Shown: positions 48,646 through 62,200 of the stretch, piece by piece
How positions within the stretch are numbered: position 1 is the stretch's first letter
How the letters are laid out: each line of letters begins with the position of its first letter
NCBI GenBank assembly: GCA_013399115.1
Contig: VXAA01004004.1
Span: 218,326-282,325 of the forward strand
DNA length: 64,000 nt
Direction of reading: 5' to 3'
Origin: Anseranas semipalmata
Taxonomy: Eukaryota > Chordata > Aves > Anseriformes > Anseranatidae
Translations under genes and position numbers: made by a program
Notes under the pieces: generated by a model
Told to the model about the DNA's origin: nothing
The model's database searches: none
Seen by the model: the letters and a program-made list of their open reading frames with translations, nothing else

Positions 48646-48711
48646 ATGTACACACACACACTATCTATACAAATATATGCGTATACAAACGCACACACAT
48701 ATATATGTATC
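48646..48711 (+). repeat. Imperfect (CA)n/(TA)n microsatellite
   Basis: Tracts of tacacacacacac, tacaaatatatgcgtataca, cgcacacaca and tatatatgtat follow one another. It is a compound, decayed dinucleotide repeat. Confidence 0.8.
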
Positions 48712-48949
48712 TGATGGCTGTAAAGGTCATTAAGAAAAAACTAATCCTTCAAAATCGCCCGTGGCATGAGCTCACCTCTATACCCAGCAGGTGAGCGCAC
48801 CAACAAGGTACTGTTGTTGTGCAAGGAGAAGGCTCCAAGCTTCTCGGCAAGTTGCACATCTCTTAGCTTAAAAACAAAACCCCCACAAAATGAGCGTGCC
48901 CAGTGTTCTGTCTCTCCCTTGGATCGTGGAGTTCCCTGCACGTGACACA

Positions 48950-49500
48950 AGTCGGGTCCTGGACCCAGTGTGCCTGTCACCTACCAGAGGCATTGAACGG
49001 CTCATTTACAAATTGGCTGTTCCCATTTCTTCTGCCTCCAATTGCTATCACCATCTTCAGTGGACAAGTTTCCTCTGCTAGCTTCTGTCTGCTCTGAATA
49101 TATCTAAAGAACCCTTTGAAGTCAAAATATTCTTAGCAATTAAATCTTCTCTATTTCTTTTTGCCTTCCTAATTATCCTTTTAACTGCCTTCTGCTTATT
49201 TTAATAGATCTTCCTATCCTCCTCCTTACCAGACTGTTTATACTTTTTAAAAGCCTACTGCTTACTGCTTCTAATACTGTTTACATCTTCACTTAGCCAC
49301 CTCAGCTCAGTTGCTGCTTTTTGCCTGATTTCAGAGTTAACCGGGGGAAATTTCCTCTCTGATCTCTACAACAGTTTGTAAATACCTCCCATTTTTTCTA
49401 CAATACATCTCCCTCCTATCTGGACGAGGCAACGAAGCCTCTTCCAGACCACAAGGCGCTCTGAGGAAAACCCATATTCTTACACAACGCTTTAGGCACA
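48950..49500 (-). mobile_element. CR1/L3-type LINE ORF2 fragment, minus strand
   Basis: Read on the minus strand, the order of words follows sauropsid CR1-type ORF2 between endonuclease and reverse transcriptase. It has tcaggcaaaaagcagcaact, then gaggtggctaag, then aggcttttaaaaagt, then ataattaggaaggcaaaaag. After these come a nttttagatatattcagagc-like stretch and, last, an aggaaactt-like stretch (family: agnaaacngtnggncc). The borders are approximate, and the outer parts (above 49350 and below 49000) match less well. All frames are broken. This is an ancient, dead copy, and the assignment rests on remembered family sequence. Confidence 0.65.
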
Positions 49501-49741
49501 CTCCTCCCCACTGCTTTGCCCATCGTTTTTGCATTAGGAATATTAAGCAGATTATTAATGACTGAGTCCCATGTGTTCCCTAACTACCTTATTCATTATC
49601 ATTTCCTGCCTGAAAAAGTAAACAAATAGCCTTTTGTGCTCAGTGTTACAGGAGATTACCTACGAATTTCATTAGTTATATCTCTACTAGGGGGGGAAAC
49701 CGTTGCAAGCACTTTGGCTTCATGCACCAGTTTACACTGGG

Positions 49742-49768
49742 GCGTGCACGCGTGTGTGTGCACGTGCA
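49742..49768. other. 27-nt alternating purine-pyrimidine tract (Z-DNA-prone)
   Basis: Every base alternates purine and pyrimidine from 49742 to 49768, mostly GC/GT/CA steps (gcgtgcacgcgtgtgtgtgc and onward). It contains two gtgcac words, a CACGTG E-box and a short inverted symmetry. Such tracts favour left-handed DNA under supercoiling. Confidence 0.6.
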
Positions 49769-51589
49769 ATGCTCTGACACTGGCCCTGCAAAACCACCAG
49801 GAGGTTTGGGTGCATCCCTTAGGGGTTGGACCTAAGTGTAATTTAGGGTCCACCTAAGCAAGCTGCAAATCCGCGTTGCATTTCACTAACAATTCCAGCC
49901 GGGAAAAACAGGTCAGGGCTGCGGTGTGGGAATGAACAGCCACCTTTTGTACGGAGAGACCCAAGGAACGCCGCAGAGCTGCCACACGGGCTGCGCGAGC
50001 TGCGACTCCCACGCAGGACGCGCGCGGGCAGCACGATTTGGGGAGCAGGAGCTTTTCCAAGTGCCGTGGTGAATGTGAGCGGGGAACGGTAATTGAGTTT
50101 CTCTCGCTAATGACAGGGGTTCAGACAGAGGCTCTGGCTTGGGAAGTCCCTACACCATTATTCGACAGAAGCGAGAGTATATTAAAGGCTCACTCAATAT
50201 TTTCTCTGTTCCTTATAATCCTTCCCCAACCATCTGCTGCTGGACACTGGGAAACAGGATACCAAAAGAGAGAGACAGAGAGCGAGATCTTTTGTTTAAA
50301 CCACAGAATAGCCATTCTTTATAACAGCAATTCTCCCCTGTCTAACCGCTAAGCTCTGCCAGAAAACTCTGAAACACATATTCCATAGATGCAGAGAATA
50401 AGCAAAGGCATCGAGATGTGCAGCGTCCACAGTTTCCCTTGGTAGTTTGCTCTAATGGCTGATCTCCCCTGCTGTTCAAAATTTCCACCTCCTACTCTCA
50501 AAAATATTTTTGCATCTTCATTTTGTCATCTGAATGTTTGGATTCAGCTTCCAGGTATTGTTCCTTGCTTCACGGCCTGCTAAAATGAAGGGCTCTTTGG
50601 TACCTGCCTTTTTTTTTTTTTTTTTTAAATCCATGGAGAACTGGCTCTATGGAGATAAAAATCAGCAAGTGAGATTTTTTTTTTCACTCTTATTGCCAGG
50701 GAGAATTTCCCAAAATATGGTGCATGTCCCAAAACATTTCGGAACAAACACCAATGACTATTTCCTTGGCTCCCTGAATTGCCTCACTCCAGCCACATGG
50801 TCTGTGTCTTCTCCAGCTTTTCAACATCTCTTAAAAAATGAGAGAACTGAAAATGGGGATATTGTATTAATGCATAAGCAATAGGAAAAGACAGAATAGT
50901 GGTTTTCACATAGCTCCCCTGCTCTGCACACCCGTGGTTTGCATTACCCCATTCTCACGGACTCTGTGTCATTGCCTCTGCTGCAGCAATTGTCCCTTTT
51001 CCACCCTAAAGCCTGTTTTGGGATCTCTGCTCCTTCTCCAGTCTCCCCATCCCTAAAGCAACACCCCCTCAAGATCTTATCTCCAAAAGCACAAATCCTA
51101 CGATTCACCTATCAAAGTTCCTCTGATGGGGCCCCAGTGAGCCTCTGGCTCCACACCCCACGGTGCAGCCCCCGGTCCACCACCGGCTTCACGCGCGCGT
51201 GACGCTCCAAGGGGCTGCTGGAGCCAAACGCTGCGCGACACCAAAACGCTTCCCCAGCTCGGCACGCGACACGGCCACCATCACTTCTGCTGAAGAACGA
51301 GTTCAAGTGGTTTGATATTCCCATCACTTCCTTCCCCACGCTTTGTGCGCTCCTTCGCTCCGTTGTCCCCAGGCTGACGTCGGGCTAAGACGGCACAGCA
51401 ACAGCATCTGCCAGTTCTTCTGCACCGTTCTCAAAATACCCAAAAGGGAAAACAAAAAAAAAAAAGGAAAGCCAACAGCCGTCCACCCCCGCAGGAGCTC
51501 CCAATGAGCACCATCCGTACGTGCCAGCTGAAAATGCTTCGTCCACTTCTCAGCCTCTGCTTAACATAACCCCCTCCCTGGGTAACGGC
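49769..51589. other. Non-coding, nothing recognised
   Basis: This is ordinary sequence with a T18 run at 50609-50626 and a T9 run near 50676. No gene or named repeat is supported. Confidence 0.5.
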
Positions 51590-51900
51590 AGACCTCTTCT
51601 GCGCATGGCCTATGAATACATCACACCTCTCCTTTACGAATAGGGAACAGCAATATTTATTAAACATGTCTAGTTTTTCTCCTTTATTATGCGTTTTACC
51701 TCTCCTCAGTCGTGATAAGTCTACACAAACCATTATTAGAATTTCTTTTGTTCCTAATATAAATACTTTCTTACTGTTCTTTGCAGTGACAGTCACAGAT
51801 TTTTTCCCTTGTGTTTTTAACTTCCTTTATCAATTTTCTGCTCTTGATAACTTCTAACTCAAGGATAACTGTCATCTTTTCCTTTTATTATTCCTTTTCC
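51590..51900 (-). mobile_element. CR1/L3-type LINE ORF2 linker fragment, minus strand
   Basis: The minus strand reads tgtcactgcaaagaacagta, then agaaagtatttatattagga, then ggtaaaacgcataataaagg, then gagaaaaactagacatgttt. After these come aataaatattgctgttccct and aaggagaggtgtgatg. The pattern '...aataaagaacaataagaa...tttttn-tatattag...ataaagg...gana-tn-aataaat...' is that of CR1-type ORF2 just before the RT domain. The frame is broken by several stops. It covers about the same ORF2 segment as the copy at 48.95-49.50 kb, so the two are separate insertions or an old duplication. Confidence 0.5.
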
Positions 51901-53139
51901 TTTTTTTCTTACTTTAATTCTCCCCAGCACAGCGCTGCCCGGCTCTCGCAGCGGGCCCGGCGTGCTCGCATGGGAGGGCCAGCAGGAGAGGATGCAGGAG
52001 AGGCAAGCGCAGGGTCCTGAGCACAGCAAGCTGGGGCCCGGCTTCAGAGCAATTTCCAAACCAGAATAAGGCTCTCGTTTCACGGCAAGGGCTGAGCAGT
52101 GCACACGAATGACACAGAAGACAACAGATCCTGGAAGCGAAAAAAACAGTTCGGGAAAAAAGTACAACCCAGGCCCTACGTGGTACCCTCTTCCGAAATT
52201 CTGAGGATTTCTGAGGAGCCACCTGTGGTCCGGGCGCGTTAAGAGGGTCCCGAGGCATGAGCCAAAGGAGGGCTTATGCCAAAGGAGATGGAGCCCCTGC
52301 ATGAAAGCCGGACTCCAACACAAGCAAAATGAAAACAGATGCCGGCACATACAGGACTATTTAAACTATAGCCTGGGAAAATCAACAAGCGTAGGAGAAC
52401 GCCCAGTTTAAGTAAAGCATTTTCTGTTGATGAGGTCATAAGCATACTGCATCCTTGAAAAACTTTATAGATATTTATAAAATTCAGGTAGGAAACGAAG
52501 GACTCGGTGCACTACAGCCTGTATCCAAATCACATAGGAGCGATGGAGCTGTGCGTGCTGACTGAGGAGCAAGCACGGCCACGTGAAGTTAGATGTGACC
52601 ACCAGGTCAGCTGGTGGCAGAGAACCTACGTGGATCGCAGCCCATCCAGGAGAGGCAGTTACAGCTCCGGCATCAGGGAGCGGCGAGGGACGGCGACAGC
52701 ATCTTGGCAATGTCACCGAACAGCAGAAAGGCCGCAGGTCTCTGCAAGGGCAGAAAACGCAACGGCAGGAACGGGAGAACTCAGTTAATCCCAGAGACTT
52801 GAGAAGGTGAAACCTGGTTTGATGCAAAAGCGATGCTCCGGATGCCGTGTCTGACCTCTCCCTGCATCGTGTCCTCAACAAATGCGGGTCAGGAAAAGCA
52901 AGTGTCCATGAGTCCTACTCCGTATTCATGGACCATCTGCCTGGACACAAGCAAGAGGAAGCCTGGTGTGCCTGTGTGGGGCTCCTCGAGCCTCGCTGCT
53001 CCTGTCCCCATGCAGACGTGGCTCAGAGGCAGCCACAAAACCAGCTCGGCTGCGGTGCCCCCAGTGCTCCAAATCCAGAACTCTTTGGAACACAAAAGCC
53101 ACACAACAAAGTCCATTATACTAAGATTTAACTAAAGAA
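51901..53139. other. Non-coding, nothing recognised
   Basis: This is mixed sequence with moderate CpG at 51930-52010 and 52600-52760. No splice-bounded frame or repeat family is seen. Confidence 0.5.
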
Positions 53140-54670
53140 AAGGGTACTTGAACGGGAGAATTTGGTAAAAGGAAGATCAATGGAGCAGTTAAAAAGGTGA
53201 GAGCTTGCAGGTGAGGTGGAGAACTTGGAGAAGATGGTTATCACCTGTCAAAGGGGTTTGTTAAAAAAATAAGCACATTTAAACAGCAGGGTGAAAAAGG
53301 CCATTAGGAACAGAAAGACACTCTCAAGGAAGAATGTAAACTCATTGAAGCTAAACTTAAAGCCTTAAGAAGCCAATCCAAAACAAAGATTTTGACAAAC
53401 AGGTCGCTAAAGGAATAAATTCTAATGTAATAAATAAAGTGAAATCAAACACATTAAGCACCAGAAGTCAGAGTCTGCTATAAACCAAGCACTGAAGAAA
53501 GGTAAAACCACAGTGTAAAAATTCAACCTCTTTGCACCAGTGCTTGCATATGAAAGGGCTCAGGAATTCCTCTTCTGGACTATTCCTTCACCAGAAATGA
53601 TCTGAATATCTACCTCAAACTGCAGGGTCACCAGAAAAAGATATAGACCTGCCTAACAAAATTCACATTAAAAAAAAAAAAAAAAAGGGCCAGACAGTAT
53701 CCAACCAAAAGTCTGAAAGGCATTAAGCTATTAAAATTACCTAGCTGCCACAAAATCACTTGTATCAACCTCAACACCTAAAAACCACGAAGTAGTGAAT
53801 GTGATTGCATTGTTTTAGGAGGGTTACAGAAGAGATCCAAAGAACTGTGAACTGCAGAACTTGATTTTTGTAGCAGAAAAATTAGTACGAACTAATGAGA
53901 AACAAAATCTGTCTTCACACAGATAAAAAGGATACACCAGGAGTCAATATTCACAAAACAACTAGGGTGGCTGGAATGGGTTGATCAAGTAGAAAAGGAT
54001 GAGTGAACGATGGACGCAGCATACCTGGATTTCCAAAAAGTCTTAGCCAGGTTTCCTCTATGGAGGCTCTTACAACAAGTGCTCTCACAATGCTGTCGTA
54101 TGCTCAGGATAAAGCAAGAAGTCTTCTCATCAACTAACGACTGATTAGAAGACAGAAAAAGGGCAGGAACAGTTCGGTATCACAGTGGGGACCAGACAGG
54201 CACCTGTTCAGTGCACAAGTGAGATCTGGAGAAAGGGATGAGGACAGCAAGGTAACCAAGACCGTAGACAGAAGATGTTGCTGAGGCCATCCAAAACCAA
54301 GGGGGACCGTGACCTGCAGCAGAAAGATCTCATGAAGCAGGAGAGGGGGTGACAAAAGAGGGGGTGACATTCAGCATGGATACATGCAAAGTAATACACC
54401 CGGGAAAAGCAACTCCAACAGCATATACAAAACAAAGGCATCTAAACTAGCCATTAGCATTCACAAAAGCAACCGAGGAGCTGCTGAGGGCACTTCTCCA
54501 ACAGCGTCAGCGCAGCGCTCGATGGTGGCCAGCATGGCAAGTGAAACACAGCTAATTATTAGGAAAGGAACAGAAAATGTGCCAACGCATACCGCTGGAT
54601 CCATAGCACCGCGCATAGTTCTGGTGATCCCACCTCAGAAACGATCGTAGAAATAAAACTGGAAGAGCAA
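53140..54670 (+). mobile_element. CR1/L3-type LINE ORF2 fragment, ~1.5 kb, plus strand
   Basis: Ordered matches to the CR1-type reverse-transcriptase region are visible. A linker lies at 53280-53480 and a 'tttgcaccagtgcttgcat' acidic segment at 53530. Then come gggccagacagtatccaacc (family: gggcccagatggtatccacc) at 53687 and atacctggatttccaaaaag (family: tacctggatttccaaaaggc) at 54024. These are followed by ctgattagaagacagaaaaa, tgcaaagtaatacacccggg, attaggaaaggaacagaaaa and 'gttctggtgatcccacctca' near 54618. The element encoded an endonuclease and reverse transcriptase for target-primed retrotransposition. Here the frame has many stops and the catalytic FADD-type box region (about 54230-54290) is not recognisable. 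The 3' end is missing, and an A17 run at 53670-53686 interrupts it. Confidence 0.8.
53670..53686 (+). repeat. A17 run inside the LINE
   Basis: Where the family has 'aaatcaccagggcc', this copy has attcacatta, sixteen more As, then gggcc. The run therefore most likely grew by slippage within the dead element rather than marking a 3' tail. Confidence 0.7.
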
Positions 54671-57600
54671 ATATTTTTCGTGCTCCTATTTGCCTAAATA
54701 AATTGCAGACGCTGCAATTACACAAATCATTGCCTCGGCGCTCAGTAACGCCGGGCTACTGAAAATCCACATTAACGGGAGCCTGCAGCACACGCCGGGG
54801 TTAGGACATGAGGAGCCTCCAAAGGGTCGTCACAGAGCTGTGAAGCAGAGGTGAGAAGGAAACAGCTGTATGCTCTACCTGCCAGAGTGGAAAACAAAGC
54901 TACTACCAATAAATCATCTGTCCTGTATCTGGAGTTACACAGGACACAGGTGTAAGACTGTTCCTGTCCCGCAGAGCTCACTGGCAAAGATGTAGGCTCA
55001 CAAGAAAACCTAGGAAAGAGTTTGCAATGCTGTCTTCTTCTAATTTATGTAGTTGGTTGCCACTCAACATCTGGTGATGGAGGAATACAAACAAAAGCCT
55101 GACCACCGCATATAAAAAGGCTTCCCCCGAAGGCAGAGGGCATAAAAGCCCCCAGGGAGAGCAAGAGAAACCATCTACCACCAACCTGAGACTGCACGGA
55201 GCAGAAAGCTCATGCAAAGAGAGAGGTCTGGAGATGTGCCTTAGAGCAAAATTTCCACAGGGCCTCTAAATACAGAGACGCTGCAACACGGCAGGGCAGA
55301 AAGTTAAAGGAAAATGCTGGAGGATGAATACACAGAGGTGTCCAAGAGGGGAAAAATGGTCATGATCCAACATCTCACCTTCCTCGCGCAAAATTATTAA
55401 TAGTTCTCACACAGAAATTAGTAACAGAGCCAGCGTGTTTGCTGGGTCTACAGCCCCGTGGCTTCATTTGAGGATGCTCTTTGTCTTTGAGTCATTTTTG
55501 CTCCATTTTGGGTCAAGTTTAAAAGCCCTAAACTTTCTCCAGGAAGAAAGAACAGTCCCAAATTCTTCGAGTTTACAGCTTGCTGTTATGACTACTTGGA
55601 AAATCTAACAAAAATAATTGGACAAAAAGTCTAAAAGTTATGATGTCCCAAAAAAATGTTTCTGCAGTTTGCTTTTCAAAAATTTCCTACAGCTTTTTTT
55701 GGTTTGTGGGATCATTAAAATAGCTAAGCTGGGAACGTCATTCACTTCGTGGGTTTTGCTAGGAAAGAGTACCTTTGGGTAACAGTGGGGATGTTTATGG
55801 GGGGAAAAAGGCTTTTTGTGAATAAAATGCATTCAACTATTGAGATGCAAAATAGATCAAATGATTATTTATTTAACAAACTATTATAGCGTGATCCAAC
55901 CTAAAAAAAAAAAAAAAAACACACTCTGGCAGAAAAGAAACTAAAATGTATTATTCCTGGTGTCAGAACAGTTCTGTATGAGAGTATGTATTAATGGAAT
56001 ATATTCCTTGTATTGCGCAAGGGCTCTCTTGCCATAGAGAGAGTTAAGGTGGAAGGACTGTGTGTTTTGGAAACAATGTTGGCCTAACACTTGAAAATTA
56101 CATAAATCCAGAGGAGACAGATAATTTTTTTTTTCTATTTTTGGGTGGGAGGAAGGAAGAGGCTTGAAAAATGTAAATATTCTAGTGCCATTTTTCCTCC
56201 AGAATGATATTTTGCTCATGATAATATTCTCTTAACAAAACGAAATCCTTCTGTCCTGCGGAGTCACACAGATAGGCTGAAGTGCAGGATTTAGGTACCA
56301 TTTTACAGACTTCAGTCAAAGCTACTTGTGGGGAAATTTAACCACAAGCATAAATCCCTGCAGGACTAGTCCCTAAGTGAATTCCTAAGCAGAACAAAAA
56401 TTAAAGCATTGAAAGAAAGAAAAAAAAAAAAACACACACACACATCCTATGAGGAAAAGTCAAGACACAAATGGAAAATTCCTTCCTGGCTCCATGGATG
56501 CTAATTGCATATCTTATGCTAGGAGCTGAATATCATAAATTTCTACATATATATTTAATTAGGTTAATTTGTAAAACGTAGACATATGTCTGCTTAAGGT
56601 AGACAGGAACATTTCATTTTATACATTTTAAATATCACATAATGAACTACAATCACAAGCACTGTTTATGCCGGAATAGGAAGGCCAAAGAGTTCTCTGT
56701 AAAATGAGGAAAGCACAAACATACACGAGTTAGACAAACAAACATTCACAACGTGTGACTGCTATCTACACAACATTATTAGAAACCAAAACCAATGGAG
56801 CATTCTCAGTAAATCTACTTTTTAGCAAATAAACCAATTAAGACGTTAAAAAAAAATAAGAAGAATTTAAATCCATGCAAGTTTTCAGGCAAGAGCCTCT
56901 CATTTTTGTTAGTTTGGGAGTGTTTTTTCTCACTGATGAACAGCAAGAGTATTTCCACTGAGTGCAGGGTGCTCCAATGGACTCATGCCTACATCTCCCC
57001 AACTTCTGCAGCCCGCTTCCAGCAGCAGGAATTGCATTGCTACTCTCAGACCATGCACAATGCGGCTCCGACCCTGCAAACTCGCTCCGGACATATTCTG
57101 CTTCCCAGCCCAGAGCAGAGCGGGTCCCTCTCCGAGGCTGTCTCTCTGGCAATATCCTAACAAACACAATGAAGGTGACATGCGAATTCTAACTGCTGTT
57201 ATCACCACGCAGCCGAATTTATAGGTCATTAAAATAAAGACAGATAAGGCAAAAATATCCCTCTGTCAGATTAATATGTAGTATGCCTTGGTGGCATTAA
57301 CCATGAGCAGATATCTGAAGCCACATACCCCAAAACAATCTAAACATGACAAAGAGTCAAAATACACCCAGAACGAAGCTTCACTTCTCTAAATTATTAA
57401 TTTCCTTGCTGGCAAAGTTCATCTCCAGCCCTGCCAGCCTGCACTGATCCAACCAGCTCGTGCCCATCCCCACAGCGCCAGGGCCACCGACCACCAGTCC
57501 TGACCCATCTTGGATATCACTGCCACCACTGCTGTCCCTGGGATGCGCTTGAGCATCTCAAGATCCCAACGTGGGCTCCTGCTGACAGCATCACCCGATG

Positions 57601-59200
57601 AATCCTGCCAATTCCCAAGGGGGTTTTCAGTTCCCCTCCGCTATACACCCAACCCAAATCCAGCTGTGCCTCCCTACACGGGTTTCAAAAACATACTCAG
57701 AAATCTGAGAAGGTATTTTGTTTCCAGCAAATAATTATCCTCTGTCCTTACGACCCTTCCTTCTCACCCTCAAAATTATGAGTATCACAAATGCTGGTAA
57801 AAGCTCAGGATTTGCAGCTCACAGAATGATGAGCATCAGACCTCGAGTGACAGATTTACACCCAGAAGCCCGTAGCTCTTCTTGGGTTTCGAGGTACAGC
57901 TCTACTGAGGCAGCTCGCACATGACTGACAGGGTCACCTCAGCTCTGCTCCCAAACTACACCCAGCAGTCTAAATATAAGAAATCATACTCATCTGCTGA
58001 AATAGGGTTTCCTTCTTCCCTCACGTAACCAAGTAATTAAAATAGTAACAAAAAAGCTCACCAAAATGCAGACACCTCCAAGCCCTGGTTTGAGGCGCGC
58101 ACCCAAAGGCCCCAGCGCCCCCATTTCCACCACCGCCCCGCTCTGCTCCCCGCGCACCCAGCCCGCCGGGTTTTGCGCCAGGCCCTCCCCTCCCCAGAGC
58201 TGCTGGCTTTGGTCACAGAGTCCTGAACACTGAGGTTTAATACTTCCATAAATAGGCCTAAAGCAATTAAATACTTCCACTAAAATTGTTCTCCACATAC
58301 TGTAAGCAGAACCTAAATGACGGGCCTTCAATGCAAGCACACCCAAGTTCTCCCAAAAACTTACTTCTGTTGTTATTTTCAGACAGGAAAGGACACCTAC
58401 ACCCACACAGAGTAAAAAACTAACTTTCGAAAAATTACTCGTTGCCTGAATATACCTAGCAAAACGAAGTCGCAACAAGCTTTATGAAGGAAGGCCCTGA
58501 GGACGCAGCAGTGCCACATGGGCACCAGCACAGGGACACAACCGCATCCGGCCCGTGGAGCATTTGTTCAGCTCGTGGCTGAAGGGAGGCCTGACAAGCA
58601 TGCCTGGTTTTACTTCTGTCCCTTGCTGAGACGCTGAACCTCGTGCAATACCACCCCCAGGCACCCAGGGTGCACTGATGCACTCATGATACTGATGCTC
58701 ACTGAGCCCCCGTGTTTGCGACCCGAGCCCTAGCCGGTATGGAGCCAAAGGCCCAGGCAGCACCCCAGCCTCACTGGAGCCCTCTGTCCTCCATCGATAC
58801 ACTAAGTCTCTCAGACACGTCTACATGCATAACCATACACACTTGTATCGATTCCCTCTATACACGACGGCTCCTCAACGGCTTCAGCAGCCCCCAGCCT
58901 CTGCTCCACACACCAACCAACGTTGGTGTCTTCCCTTTGTCAGCCAGCATCAGGATATGCAAAATCTCCAGTCACTGCTTCTCCACTTCCAGCGTTATTT
59001 TTCACGTTATGCCAGCCAAATATAGATGCGAAACAAACAGCAGTACTGTAAATTACAAGCAAGGAAGGCCTTGCCTATGTAATTAAATCTTTGCAGGTAC
59101 AGTGCACCAGCTAAGCCTTTCTAAAGCGCACGTTAAGGAGTGCCTTGGCAATACAGGTTAGAGAAATAATGACAGAGAAAGACTTCTGAGAAGTGCTGCC
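54671..59200. other. Non-coding, AT-rich, homopolymer runs
   Basis: The stretch contains an A17 run at 55903-55919, a short (CA)n after an A run at about 56420-56445, and a small GC patch at 58080-58200. No gene or named repeat is supported. Confidence 0.5.
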
Positions 59201-62200
59201 CAGCAGAAGAATAGGTGCGTTGACAAAAAAAAGCCGTCATGCAGCTTGCCCGGCACCTCCACGTGCATTTACACATGCAATATTGTCAGTGTATGATACC
59301 CGCAACACAGGAGACTACTTATATCCATCATTTTGGTATCCAACTGGCACATACACATTCCAGAGTCTAGCAAAGCAATTTCGGAGTACAAAGAGCCAAG
59401 GCTGCTGACCCAAGCCCAAAAGGAGCTCACGCTCAACCTCACACACCAGCACGGTCCCACCAACGGCATGGCAGACAAGGCCCAGGACTGGAGGAGGAGG
59501 ACAGATTCAAAGTGTAAATATCCAACACCAACCAAGGGAAGGCAACCCTACCTTTATAAACAGTTTGATGTCTCCCGCATCATGTGTCTTGGGAAGGGAC
59601 CCGCTCTTTGGGAAGATCCTTCAGCCCTTCCTTCTTCTGAAGAAGACCCAAGCATGTAGCACTACCTCCTGTGTCCCACAACTCACCTGAACATGCACTG
59701 CAGGTGCATCTCAGCTTCCCCAAGACAAGGTGGGGAGCCAACCACGCTTCTGCAGCCACAGGCTCTGCAGACAACCAGCTGTCACAGAAGCAGCCCATCA
59801 ACTCAACCCACTGCTTACCACTGGCGACTATTATGTTTCACTGAAAAGTTCCATGTTTATACATATATATATAAATTAATTTCTTTCCCCTCCCCTTCTG
59901 CCACAACTTTACCCCACTCCCACCATCGCAAGTGCTAACCAAGGACACCAGGAGCCACGTGCCGTGCCTTTCCTACGCCAGGTAGGCAGTCACCACCTTC
60001 ACCACACACCACGTGCGGCTGCTTTCCTGGGTTTCTTTCCCACTCCTGGTGCTACGGCTTAAAAATTCAGCTCTCACGCGACTGCTGATGAGGCAGAGCT
60101 GCTGTGACAAGTTGCACCAGAGCCGCATGCCACTGATGAAAGATACATTGCAAATGGTTATTTTTCATATACTATCCATGGTAAACAGCATCATTCATTT
60201 CTATTCCCTTGCTCCAGACAAATCAATGATTGTTAATGCAAAGTCAACACGTCCAGATGTAGTTTGCATACTAGTTAACCACTAAATTGGCATCACATAG
60301 TACAGAATAATCAAGAGACATTCAAGGAACCAAACAAAAGCAAAAAGGAGGCAGATGACTAGCAATTAATCTATAAAAGACCTTTAAAAATTAGAAACTT
60401 CTTCCCCAGAAAATGCAGTATGGCCAAACTGAATCCATAAATGCACAATTCCAAATATACATAACGCTGTAGTTTTAACAGCTCAGAAATTTTAGAAATT
60501 ACAAGAAATAAATATCTCCCAGCACCATTTACTCGTGTCCCTTACCAAAAAAGAACCACAACCTCCAGCCACTCTCGCAGTCCCCGCCCAGGTGCTTTCT
60601 TGCCACCGCTTGTCCCACTATCTACAACAAGGGCCTAATCCTGCAAACAGCATGACACGAAAGTCATGTTCCTGGGCTACTGCCCACCACTGCGGGACCA
60701 ACCCCGTCCACTTTAGGGTGTTCTGCTCCTGAAAGCCCCCAGTGCAATTAGCATGCAAATAATTGTTGACGTGGATCATACCGTGAACTGGAGCAACCTG
60801 CAGTGCCCTGGGCAGTATCAGCAGATGAAGGTGTGATCCAGCAAGCCCTTTTGTACGTGCACCATGCTTCACGCACGCGAGCAGGGCTACGACGTTACCT
60901 GGGCTGGGTTGTCCCGCTGCCCTGCGTGGATGGACGCCTGTGCCGAGCGTTCCCAAAACCTGCATGACCCCCGAGCTGCCCACAGCACCGTGTCAGGGCA
61001 CAAACCCCAAGTCCTTCCCAGTGCAAGCCTTACGTTTCCAAAATAAAACAAAAAATTAAAAAAAATCTAATTTCTAGAAACCTAATTTCACTACCACACT
61101 CGTATAATTGCGAACTTGACTGTGCATCACCAGAGCCACGCGACTGCACCCAAGACCTGTACTACTCACGGCATTACGGCAGTGATATATATTTAAATTA
61201 TTCCGGAGTTATGCGAATAGCATCGTAACATTTTATACTGTGCTTGTGTAAATATTATCTCCTACTTCAATAATGTTGTGTCTATTTTCATCCCTCGCTG
61301 AGGACTGAGGACTCGAAATTTTTCTTTTTTCAAAAATACATTTTGGTCCTACCACCAGCGCAGCGCTGGTATCGCTGCACCGGGCTCGCTTCCACCCCTC
61401 CCCCTCCCTGGCTGCCCAACAGCAATTTTTAAAATGATAAATATTGATCAACTTTCCAGAAAAAAAAAAAATCATCTGAAAGCAGACTGCGATGAAAAAT
61501 TATGAAAAATTTTTCAAGCAGGAGGAGGCTTCTTTTGGAAGGACACCAGCACACAGAAAGGTGATATTCTGAAAGCCATTATAACCTAAACTGTGGCTTT
61601 TCATCACCAGTGGAATATATAATGGAAGCCGTTGTTTAAAAGAAACTGCTATACGCAGAGTTAAAGATTGCAAAGGTTGCGGTACGCACACCTACTGTAT
61701 GACAGCATCCCCACAAGTTGCAACCGAGTACTATTGCCTTGCATTTCAAATCCCTGCAGAGGAGACGTGCAACACACAAGCACATCCCAAATAACTACCT
61801 CAAGACAATTCACTCATTCTCACAACAGACTAAGACAGGTTAAGATAGATATAAACTAATTTCAATTCCGATATTTTAGGAGAGCATGATAAACTTTAAA
61901 GATAAAACTCTAAAACACAGTATTTGTGACCCAAAAGCAAATATATGCCATTATTTATAATTAAATGCAGCACCCATCGATGTATAACCCCCCCATCATA
62001 CAGTGCAGCCACGGGGTTTCTCCCCAGATCTCGGGGTGAGGGTGTGGGGAGCACAGGGCAAGAGAAAAAGCAGCATCAAAAGCTCTCCGTTTGGAAAAAA
62101 TGTATGAAACCTTAAGAAAAAAAAATTACAGCTAAACAGTTTCTTTTGGTATAATCATAGAGTGAGTGAAAGTTCTGGGGTGCAGCTCAAGGGAGGGAAT

